45,165 nucleotides of DNA from IMG/VR virus record IMGVR_UViG_3300009082_000008, positions 1 to 45,165 of that record; one strand, written 5' to 3'. The translations under genes and the position numbers were made by a program. This stretch comes from a virus. The stretch's first letter is position 1. The number at the start of each line of letters is the position of its first letter. Shown here in pieces: positions 1 through 5,958 of this stretch. The notes under the pieces are model-generated. The model had not been told where the DNA came from. It made no database searches and worked only from the letters and a program-made list of their open reading frames with translations.

Positions 1-123
1 GCAACAATTTTCTCTTGATAATCAAGGAAAGACGACAAGGTCACACCATTAACTTCACCACCACCGAAACTGATCGATTCGATTTGTCCGCTTCGTATCA
101 ATTTAAGAATATCTGGAACGCGA
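1..123. repeat. Terminal direct repeat, left copy (circular join)
   Basis: These 123 bases are identical to the last 123 bases of the window, seen by direct comparison. The open reading frame that runs off the right end continues without a break through this copy into 203. A head-to-tail overlap of a circular or circularly permuted molecule explains this. A physical terminal repeat of that size lying inside a gene is less likely. Confidence 0.95.
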
Positions 124-203
124 ATGTTCAGTAACTCAGCTGCCTGGTCTAGTGGCATAGCTGAAACCTTTTCCAGGGCTTTCCTAATCATATCTTTTTT
201 CAC
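1..203 (-). CDS. N-terminal part of HTH protein lying between the terminase genes (continues at 45042)
   Basis: This is the 5' part of the gene whose remainder lies at 44508-45042. Start is GTG at 203, overlapping the TGA stop of the small terminase gene (GTGA), so the two are probably translationally coupled. The encoded N-terminus (MPLDQAAELLNIRVPDILKL, then IRSGQIES) has the form of a MerR/excisionase-type helix-turn-helix, as found in small phage regulators and some antitoxins. Full length across the join is 245 aa. The remainder matches no family I recognise. The window origin cuts this gene artificially. Confidence 0.8.
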   Translation of the reverse strand, partial: MKKDMIRKALEKVSAMPLDQAAELLNIRVPDILKLIRSGQIESISFGGGEVNGVTLSSFLDYQEKIV

Positions 204-970
204 GTCTCATCCTCCTCATCTTTCATTTCTTCAAATACCGCCTCGATCCGCCCTGCCGACAATACCTCATTGAACGCCTTGGCAAGGATTTCTTCCGCTC
301 CTTCATAGACTTCCGGTCCCCGCGTAGTATCTCCACCGGCCAGGTGGATGATGTGGGCCTGTCCGACATGGAAGTGGTGGCGCGCGCTGTCGCGCAGGGT
401 GCCGACCAGGGCGGCCATTTGCGCCCAGGTTTCGTCACGGTTAATCCAGTTACGATCCAGTTCGCGGCGAGCTTGTTCTGCTTGCATTTCTTTGATGTCT
501 GCTTCTGCTTTGAGTTTGCGAGCCTCGTCTTTGTCTTTATCGACATAGCTGTCTTCCGGTGACGAGCGGCGCTCGACATCGAGTTGCTGACCGTATTGCA
601 TGGCTTGATAGCGGGAAACGCTGCCGTCTTTGTGGATGGCGGGAAATCCGGCTTCGCAGTCTTGATAAAATTTCCCTTGGCTGATTTTGTAGCCTTGGGC
701 CTGGAGCCAGTTGAGCGCCTGCTTTCGGTTTTTGAAGCGCTCGCCTTCGGGCACCGGGGCCTCCTCGGGGAAGTAGCGGGGCCAGAGGCGGGCGATGGTT
801 TCCTCCAGGTCGAGGCGAGCGGCGTCCTTGTCGGCCTTGGTGTCTTTTCCGGGGCGCTGCTGGTAGGTCCGCATGGTGTCATTGCGGGCGTTGTTGGCAA
901 TACCGAGCTCGGCCTTGTCGGCAGCGGTTACTTCCGGATGATCAAATAGTTTCTTGGCTCGGTCGAACAA
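200..970 (-). CDS. Terminase small subunit (Nu1-like)
   Basis: Probable DNA-recognition subunit of the packaging motor, 256 aa. I place the start at TTG 970: AGAGG lies six bases upstream, and the longer reading would run deep into the preceding gene, which ends at 972. The C-terminal half has a charged helix rich in Lys, Ala and Glu (KLKAEADIKEMQAEQARREL), followed by a stretch like the oligomerisation part of Nu1-type small terminases (NRDETWAQMAALVGTLRDSA). The central part (ALNWLQAQGYKISQGKFYQD) resembles a winged-helix DNA-binding segment. The usual partner, a GpA-type large subunit, is encoded downstream, but an extra HTH gene separates the two. The family call rests on architecture and context, not on an alignment. 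Confidence 0.65.
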   Translation of the reverse strand: MFDRAKKLFDHPEVTAADKAELGIANNARNDTMRTYQQRPGKDTKADKDAARLDLEETIARLWPRYFPEEAPVPEGERFKNRKQALNWLQAQGYKISQGKFYQDCEAGFPAIHKDGSVSRYQAMQYGQQLDVERRSSPEDSYVDKDKDEARKLKAEADIKEMQAEQARRELDRNWINRDETWAQMAALVGTLRDSARHHFHVGQAHIIHLAGGDTTRGPEVYEGAEEILAKAFNEVLSAGRIEAVFEEMKDEEDET

Positions 971-971
971 A

Positions 972-1220
972 TTACACCTCTGCGCTGGTAGCTGGCTGCC
1001 GGTGGCTGCTTTTTCTTTTCCATTCGATGATGCCCCACACGGAGAGCCCGAAATAGATAGCAAACAGGGCGGCCTGAGCGGGGAGGCCTGCCCGAAAATC
1101 TACCACGGCCCAGGCTGCATTTGTCACGGTCCAGATGTAGAAGCAGGCCCGGTTCTGGCGGATATTGAGGACCACTCCTACCAGGGAGGCCATGGTCAGG
1201 ATGATGGTGAGAACGATCAT
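972..1220 (-). CDS. Small PnuC-like membrane protein
   Basis: 82 aa with three hydrophobic segments (about 1-19, 27-45 and 48-66) and a basic C-terminal tail. The pattern IWTVTNAAWAVVDF followed by AQAALFAIYFGLSVWGI resembles the transmembrane repeats of nicotinamide mononucleotide (PnuC) transporters, but the protein is less than half their usual length. It overlaps the recombinase stop as ATGA, and its own stop is two bases from the TTG of the small terminase, so it belongs to that operon. Transport function is not established; it could be a holin-like or membrane-modifying protein. Confidence 0.5.
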   Translation of the reverse strand: MIVLTIILTMASLVGVVLNIRQNRACFYIWTVTNAAWAVVDFRAGLPAQAALFAIYFGLSVWGIIEWKRKSSHRQPATSAEV

Positions 1221-2200
1221 ACTGCCCTCCGTGCTTCCGGGCGTGAATCCAGCGGACTGACAACATCGGTCTTACTCGGCAGCAGGTGCAGGTAGATCAT
1301 GGTAGTGCGGACATCTTTGTGGCCCATGAGCTCCTGCAGACGCTTGATGGCAACCTCGTGAGAGCCTTCGGCGTTTTCCAGCCAGTGAGTTGCGAAAGAA
1401 TGCCGCAGGGTGTGGCAACCGGCTTTCTTGGCGATCCGGGCGGCGAGGATGGCTCGGCGGATCCGTTTCTGCACGGCTGTGTTATGGATATGGTAGAGCT
1501 TGCCGCCCCATTTCGGATCTTTGCAGGGCGTGGCAGCCGGGAAGATCCAGAACCATTCCCAGGAATAGGGGGCGTTCGGGTACTTACGGTCCAGCCGATC
1601 GGGCAGGGATACGGCTACGCGGGCGGCGGAGAAGCGCTCCCAGGTTTCGCGCAGGGTACGGAGGTGCTTTTCCAGAGGGGCACCCAGAGTTTCCGGCAGG
1701 GGAATGCAGCGGTCCTTGTCGCCTTTGCCGCCACGAACCATGACCATGCGCCGGTCCAGGTCGATGTCTTTGGTGCGGAACGAGCAGGTTTCTTCCAGCC
1801 GCAGGCCGCAGCCGTACATGAGCCCAGCCCACAACCAGCCTTCGCCGTCGAGCCGGTCGAGTATCCGCCAGGCTTCTTGACGGCTGAGGACTTCGGGAAG
1901 GCGGGCGGGCCGCCGGGAGCGTAGAAAGGATATGTCGCCGATGTCCATTTTGAGTACTCGCTTGTAAAAGAAGATGATGGCACAGAGCGCCTGTTTCTGT
2001 GTGGCTGCGGATACGCCGTCCTGGGTAACGATGCGGGTCAGGAAGCGCCCGAGTTTTTCCTCTACAGGACCAGTTGGACAGGAGCCAATGAAGTCGATGT
2101 ACCTGCCGAGCCAGTCGGAATAGGCTTTGATGGTCCAGCGGCTCTTGCGCTGGAGGCGGCAGACATCGTGGAGATTTTTCATTGCTTCTGCTTTTGTCAT
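1217..2200 (-). CDS. Integron-integrase-like tyrosine recombinase
   Basis: 327 aa. The N-terminal half (about 1-95) is a SAM-like core-binding domain. The catalytic domain carries the expected residues: R134 (GLRLEE), a lysine near 159-162 (GGKGDKDR), H263 and R266 (HTLRH), H294 (GHKD) and Y303 (MIYLH). Two further features are those of integron integrases rather than XerC/D: an insertion around 206-245 with YPNA, EWFWIFPA and HIHNTAVQKRIRRA, and a C-terminus ending near VVSPLD. Between HTLRHSFATH and the GHKD histidine there are several more residues (ENAEGSHEVAIKRL) than usual. Start ATG 2200 follows GGAGGCGAGCC. No cassette array or attC-like series is visible nearby. It may act in resolution or in recombination with host integrons, while the serine integrase does phage integration; both roles are inference. 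Confidence 0.85.
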   Translation of the reverse strand: MTKAEAMKNLHDVCRLQRKSRWTIKAYSDWLGRYIDFIGSCPTGPVEEKLGRFLTRIVTQDGVSAATQKQALCAIIFFYKRVLKMDIGDISFLRSRRPARLPEVLSRQEAWRILDRLDGEGWLWAGLMYGCGLRLEETCSFRTKDIDLDRRMVMVRGGKGDKDRCIPLPETLGAPLEKHLRTLRETWERFSAARVAVSLPDRLDRKYPNAPYSWEWFWIFPAATPCKDPKWGGKLYHIHNTAVQKRIRRAILAARIAKKAGCHTLRHSFATHWLENAEGSHEVAIKRLQELMGHKDVRTTMIYLHLLPSKTDVVSPLDSRPEARRAV

Positions 2201-2227
2201 GGCTCGCCTCCTGTTTTCAGCTAGTTA

Positions 2228-2256
2228 CCGGCTGCCTGGTGGAATTAGACAGCCGG
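2228..2256. repeat. Hairpin upstream of the IntI-like gene
   Basis: Perfect 7-bp inverted repeat CCGGCTG/CAGCCGG with a 15-base loop, between the stop of the 2276 gene and the recombinase start. It lacks a T-run on the minus strand, so it is not a clear terminator. It could be a recombinase binding site or an mRNA structure. Confidence 0.4.
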
Positions 2257-2275
2257 GGTGGGTGGGTAATTGATG

Positions 2276-2488
2276 TTATGACCACTTCCCCATTATCATT
2301 TCCGTGAGTTCAAGCCGCTGCCCTTTCAGCCGGACTTTATCAGGCCGGAGATGTACCAGCTTGCCACGATACTTCACTGTGACATTGGTTTCGGTCAGAT
2401 GCTCGATTTTCCCCTCACGCGACGAAAACTGAATGGTTTTGCCGCGCTGAGTGCAGTGTGTCCAAGTTATTTTATCTCCTACTTTCAT
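2276..2488 (-). CDS. Small hypothetical protein, beta-rich
   Basis: 70 aa from ATG 2488, chosen because GGGGGAGCC precedes it; a longer reading to 2515 has no ribosome-binding site. The protein is a series of short charged strands (KVGDKITW, GKTIQFSS, TETNVTVKYRGKLVHL), compatible with a small SH3-like barrel. I recognise no family. It is in the early operon between the ASCH gene and the recombinase. Confidence 0.6.
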   Translation of the reverse strand: MKVGDKITWTHCTQRGKTIQFSSREGKIEHLTETNVTVKYRGKLVHLRPDKVRLKGQRLELTEMIMGKWS

Positions 2489-2545
2489 GGCTCCCCCGTG
2501 GTCATAACCAAACATTCAACCCGGCAGGCGGGTTAATTCAAGCCG

Positions 2546-2959
2546 TTATCCTTCTAACCCAAGTGCCGCCGGAACGTCCCACAATCCAAGAGAGCCTTTA
2601 CATGGGATGATTTTGTCGTCCGGCAGCGGCTCAATATCCGTGAGAGACCAGCCCCAACGGCCCGGAGAATAGTCCCCGTAAATGCGCTCAATTGGCGTGA
2701 TGTCGTAAACAAGGGTATCTGTCGGCAGCATCGCAACGATGTTGGCGAACCCAATGATTGCGCCAAATGGCAACCGACCAGGCAGCCGGCCGAGAGCCCT
2801 TTCGATCTGCGCAAACTCCTTGGCGTACCCCGGAAAACCTTTTGATGCGTGAATTGCTATCCGGCCACGGAACGGAGTTTTCCATGATCGCGTTTCAACG
2901 CTTTTGTTGCCGACCATAATGGCGGTTGCCCATGGCTGGATCAGAGATAATGCCTTCAT
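2546..2959 (-). CDS. ASCH-domain protein
   Basis: 137 aa. The N-terminus (MKALSLIQPWATAI, then ETRSW, FRGRIAIHAS) carries the hallmark motifs of the ASCH/PUA-like fold: the conserved QPWA, E-T-R-W and R-G-x-x-x-I-H-A-S elements. The family binds RNA or modified nucleotides, and members are common in phages and next to nucleic-acid-processing genes. Start ATG 2959 has AAGGAGG upstream. Its specific substrate cannot be inferred here. Gene length is normal for the single-domain form. Confidence 0.85.
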   Translation of the reverse strand: MKALSLIQPWATAIMVGNKSVETRSWKTPFRGRIAIHASKGFPGYAKEFAQIERALGRLPGRLPFGAIIGFANIVAMLPTDTLVYDITPIERIYGDYSPGRWGWSLTDIEPLPDDKIIPCKGSLGLWDVPAALGLEG

Positions 2960-3005
2960 TGTGGTTCCTCCTTGCTGGCTACCCCGAAGGATAACCAGCG
3001 CTATG

Positions 3006-3029
3006 CACCCGCCCGAAAGACGGCGGGTG
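3006..3029. repeat. GC-rich hairpin between early genes
   Basis: Perfect 8-bp inverted repeat CACCCGCC/GGCGGGTG with an 8-base loop, followed towards 3060 by a second GC-rich element (gccgcgcctccggcgcc). It separates the zinc-protein cluster from the ASCH gene on the minus strand. It could be a processing site or a weak terminator; no T-run is seen. Confidence 0.45.
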
Positions 3030-3061
3030 ATGCTTAATCGTTCGCCGCGCCTCCGGCGCCC

Positions 3062-3391
3062 TTAAACAAACTTCCCACTCACTAACTGATTACAACTCTT
3101 GATGCTGGCCGAATACCCTCTTCGCTTCAGCATCGACATGATTTTTCTCGAAATTGAACTGAGAGATTCACACTCTGTCATCAGACCCACAATTATCTGA
3201 CGAGTCACTTCATCGTGCGCTTTTAGTTCGGCTTCCTGAACCTGATCCCTTTGACGTTTCGTCGAGGGGTAATTACTATCCAGAGTGCCCGCTTTCTTTT
3301 CTGAGCTGAAACAGGCCTGGCATAAACCGCGAGCCTGGATAAGTTTCGACTCTCCACATCTTTTACAGGGTTTTTCTTTGCCGTATCCCAT
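3062..3391 (-). CDS. Zinc-knuckle protein, paralogue of the 9082-9654 product
   Basis: 109 aa from ATG 3391 (GGAGGGCGT upstream). The N-terminus holds CKRC followed by GLCQAC, a four-cysteine zinc knuckle. The C-terminus ends with CNQLVSGKFV, matching the C-x2-LVSGK of the larger zinc protein at 9082. The middle (about 40-90) is charged and helical. Probably a nucleic-acid-binding early regulator; function unknown. Spacing to the upstream Lar-like gene is 8 bases. Confidence 0.7.
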   Translation of the reverse strand: MGYGKEKPCKRCGESKLIQARGLCQACFSSEKKAGTLDSNYPSTKRQRDQVQEAELKAHDEVTRQIIVGLMTECESLSSISRKIMSMLKRRGYSASIKSCNQLVSGKFV

Positions 3392-3399
3392 ACGCCCTC

Positions 3400-3666
3400 C
3401 TAAGCCTTGCACGCCCTTTTGTTCCAGATTTCTTCCACCACTGTTAAATAGGGTGTATACGGACCCTCGCACCCACAGGATCTGCAAACGTAAGAGTAGT
3501 TCGGCTCATAGTCGATATAGACGGTGTCCATATACATTGATGTTCCGCCACAAAAGGGGCAAGGCAACAGCTCTGCCTCGGACGCGAACTCTATGCAGGT
3601 ATCCGTTTTCTGAGGGTATACCGGGCAACTGACGTTTGCTTTTTTGCAGGTATCGCAGAGGCTCAC
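3400..3666 (-). CDS. Lar-like restriction-alleviation zinc protein
   Basis: 88 aa from GTG 3666, which overlaps the preceding stop (GTGA). The C-terminal half has LLPCPFCGG, then CRSCGCEGPY and ending in IWNKRACKA. This is the arrangement of the Lar family (C-P-F-C-G-G ... C-x-x-C-G ... W-N-x-R), whose Rac prophage member modulates type I restriction-modification. An extra N-terminal cysteine cluster (LCDTCKKANVSCPVY) precedes it, which is unusual for Lar. An anti-restriction role is inferred from family membership only. Confidence 0.65.
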   Translation of the reverse strand: MSLCDTCKKANVSCPVYPQKTDTCIEFASEAELLPCPFCGGTSMYMDTVYIDYEPNYSYVCRSCGCEGPYTPYLTVVEEIWNKRACKA

Positions 3667-3881
3667 AGAACACCCCCTGCCTGATATGGAATCTCTACCA
3701 GGTTTGTGATTTTGGCCCACATCCGGCACTTCGGACAGACAATGGCGTGCGGATACCTTTGGATGAGTGCGCCGCTGCCATTGGGATCACGCTGCCCTGT
3801 TTTCGGGTTTGGTTTTCTCTGCACGGTAAACTCCCCGTGTTTGTTGCATCGTGCGATAATCTGCGCATACGGTGGTTTCAT
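3663..3881 (-). CDS. Small zinc-ribbon-like protein
   Basis: 72 aa, with CNKHGEF near residues 12-18 and CPKC near 49-52, which fit a small Cys4/Cys3His zinc ribbon. The start overlaps the stop of the upstream gene (ATGA) and the stop overlaps the next start (GTGA), so it sits within a translationally coupled chain. Function unknown. Confidence 0.65.
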   Translation of the reverse strand: MKPPYAQIIARCNKHGEFTVQRKPNPKTGQRDPNGSGALIQRYPHAIVCPKCRMWAKITNLVEIPYQAGGVL

Positions 3882-4195
3882 GCTGTCACCTCGGCTTTCC
3901 GCGCTTTTCTGGGAGGCTTGGCTGTAGCCGTAGCTTGTGGCTGTGAATACATCTCCAGCACTTTCGCTTTCAGTAAATCGAACAGCTCCTCAGCCTTCTT
4001 GCAGTCGATGGTGGCCGGCCCGTGCGGTGCGACCGAATCGAGCAGCCGGTTGATGGTTTTGTCGGCAGCCACAACCCTGTTGTACTGGTGAGATTTAATC
4101 GGTACGAGTCGTTTGATTTCGTCGGTCAGGACCAGGGCAAATGAGAGTCCGAAGACGGCGAAATCGAGGCTGGTTTTTGATGGTTTTTTTGGCAT
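3878..4195 (-). CDS. Hypothetical early protein with basic Pro/Ala-rich tail
   Basis: 105 aa from ATG 4195, which overlaps the primase stop (TAATG) with GGAGGAG upstream. The N-terminal two thirds look helical (DFAVFGLSFALVLTDEIKRL); the tail (ATATAKPPRKARKAEVTA) is basic and low-complexity. Directly downstream of the primase, so possibly a replication accessory factor, but no family is recognised. Confidence 0.6.
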   Translation of the reverse strand: MPKKPSKTSLDFAVFGLSFALVLTDEIKRLVPIKSHQYNRVVAADKTINRLLDSVAPHGPATIDCKKAEELFDLLKAKVLEMYSQPQATATAKPPRKARKAEVTA

Positions 4196-5640
4196 TACTC
4201 CTCCTTTGTTTTTGACCAATAACAAGTCCCAGGTTCACGCACCACTTCCGGTTCTGCCGGCTCTGGTTCTAATCCCTCTACGTTGTCAATGCGAGCGCCG
4301 GGGAAGGTCTGCTTGATGTTAAGAAAACTTGCGGCCTGCTCGGGGGTTGCTCCGGAGTTTTTAATCAGTGCGAGCTCTTTCCCGTCGAAGACGATTTTCC
4401 CTTCTGCGACCAAGCGGGCGTATTCGGCCTGGTCGTTAGTGATGTGGATCGTCCTGCCATCCTTGGCAGTGACCACGTGGACCAATGGCTCAACTGTCGG
4501 AGCGGCCTCGGTTATCTCTGCTTTTCCCGGCTTCGTTTCTGTCTTTACTGCTTCCGTTTCCACTTTTACTTGTTTCGGCTGCAGAGACACCGGAAGTCCT
4601 GCGAGTATCCAGGCCCTGATATCGACGCCCTGTTGATATGCTTCCCCGGGATCCTTTCCCACAGGCACCGGCCAGCGGACGGCTTTCTGGTGGTAGTTTT
4701 CCCGCCACCATTTCCAGGCCTTGAGCCCGGCTTCGTCAGCATCGAGCGCGACCAGGATGACGACTGCTTCATCCAGGGCCCTGACTGCGGCTTCCTTGGG
4801 CTTGGCGCTGCTGGTGCCGAGCGGGATGGTGGAGGCCATGTCCCCAGCCAGATGATCCACCAGCAGGCCGTCCAGATCGCTTTCCACGATGACGGCGACC
4901 TGGTGACCCGGTGAGAGGACAACAACGTCGTTGCCGGAGCCAGGCACCCAGTAATAGCGGGAACTGTCTCCAATCACCTCATCGCGGCGGATCCGGACAC
5001 GGTGCAGGTGAGCCCCGAAGAAAAAGGGGATGACTATGCCTTTCGGCAGCCAGAGTTTTTTCGGCTTGCCGTTTTCCTTTATTTCTACCGGCAAGCCCCA
5101 GGAGGATCGGTCGCGGTAATTATCCTGGGGGAGTATGCCGAGGTGATACTTGACGACAGCATCATGATCGAGGCCACGGCCGGAGAGGTATTCGAGCTTT
5201 TCGGCTGAGGCGAGCAACTGGTCATGGGCATACGCCACGAGCTTTTCCGCTTTGCCCCTCCAGATATCAGCCGGGCTATCGGCTACCGCAGGTCGGTTTT
5301 CAGTGGCAGGAACTGCCGGGACGGTGGCGGTTGTGGCGTGCTCGCGGTGCGGCTGCGGTGTTCCGGTGCATTTTTCTCTCACTACGCAGTCTTCTTTTCC
5401 ACACTCCCGGCCAACCCGGGCAAAGGCTTCCTTGCAGGAGAGGCTTTCGAGCACCCGCAGTGCCTCGATGTCGTCGCCGTTCCATTCGCACTGCCGACAC
5501 CAGAAGGAATTCCTTTCCGGCCAAACGATGAAGCGGTCATTGCCGCCGCATTTCGGGCAGGGGCCATGGTACTCGCCGCCCTTGGAGCTGGAGACCTTGT
5601 TGTATCTGCCATGATTTTGGAACAGGGAGAGGAGACTCAT
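4195..5640 (-). CDS. DNA primase, CHC2 zinc finger plus TOPRIM
   Basis: 481 aa from ATG 5640 (AAAGGATAGAAAA upstream). The N-terminal zinc-binding domain has C28-x2-C31 and C48-x2-C51 (GPCPKCGGNDRF ... FWCRQCEWNGD), as in phage CHC2-type primases. A TOPRIM fold follows, with AVIVESDLDG supplying the acidic strand and VALDADEAG the D-x-D motif. The last 110 residues are Glu/Lys/Pro-rich and end in WSKTKEE. The family synthesises RNA primers at the fork; here it is paired with a D5/P4-type helicase gene lying just upstream, with a repeat-rich gap between them. Its N-terminal zinc finger could also help recognise that gap. Confidence 0.85.
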   Translation of the reverse strand: MSLLSLFQNHGRYNKVSSSKGGEYHGPCPKCGGNDRFIVWPERNSFWCRQCEWNGDDIEALRVLESLSCKEAFARVGRECGKEDCVVREKCTGTPQPHREHATTATVPAVPATENRPAVADSPADIWRGKAEKLVAYAHDQLLASAEKLEYLSGRGLDHDAVVKYHLGILPQDNYRDRSSWGLPVEIKENGKPKKLWLPKGIVIPFFFGAHLHRVRIRRDEVIGDSSRYYWVPGSGNDVVVLSPGHQVAVIVESDLDGLLVDHLAGDMASTIPLGTSSAKPKEAAVRALDEAVVILVALDADEAGLKAWKWWRENYHQKAVRWPVPVGKDPGEAYQQGVDIRAWILAGLPVSLQPKQVKVETEAVKTETKPGKAEITEAAPTVEPLVHVVTAKDGRTIHITNDQAEYARLVAEGKIVFDGKELALIKNSGATPEQAASFLNIKQTFPGARIDNVEGLEPEPAEPEVVREPGTCYWSKTKEE

Positions 5641-5659
5641 TTTTCTATCCTTTGAATGC

Positions 5660-5914
5660 TGGACGATTATTTTTATTTTCAATCATCCAAAATCGTCCAT
5701 ACAGAATAAAATCAATACCTTTGGACGATTGGATGATTTTTCCATATTTCTTAAGATGTTTCATTTTAGTCTCTCTGTATGCTTATCTCGGTATAGGTAA
5801 AAGTAGTTTTGCGTGCGCACACACGCGAGGGAAAATCGTCCAATCGTCCAAAGTGCTTAATATCATTACTGGATGATTGCTTTTCAATCGTCCAAAATCG
5901 TCCAGAATCATCCG
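5660..5914. repeat. Iteron cluster, candidate replication origin
   Basis: The 309-base gap between the helicase stop and the primase start has no credible gene. It contains at least eleven copies of an 8-mer ATC[G/A]TCC[A/G] in both orientations: reverse at 5660, 5722, 5730 and 5870; forward at 5682, 5692, 5835, 5843, 5887, 5897 and 5907. Many are spaced exactly 8 or 10 bases apart, including a run of three at 10-base steps. The two clusters flank an AT-rich stretch (about 5738-5834). Iterons beside replication genes, with an AT-rich unwinding region between, are the classic layout of an initiator-dependent origin. Origin function is inferred; the repeats are seen directly. Confidence 0.75.
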
Positions 5915-5943
5915 CCCCTCCCCTTTGGCCAGGCCAGAAAAGA

Positions 5944-5958
5944 GGCGGATCATCCGCC
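5944..5958. repeat. 15-bp palindrome at helicase stop
   Basis: GGCGGAT-C-ATCCGCC is a perfect 7+1+7 palindrome containing the stop codon of the helicase gene; its inner part is again the ATCATCCG variant of the iteron. It may terminate or attenuate transcription between helicase and primase, or be an end site of the origin. Confidence 0.5.

Noticed and set aside
1-123. Physical short terminal repeat of virion DNA
   Set aside because: It lies inside a gene that is intact only when the ends are joined, and GpA-type packaging normally makes cohesive ends, so an assembly overlap is simpler.
1217-2276. Complete integron with cassettes
   Set aside because: No attC-like series or promoterless cassette array near the recombinase; the neighbours are ordinary phage early genes.
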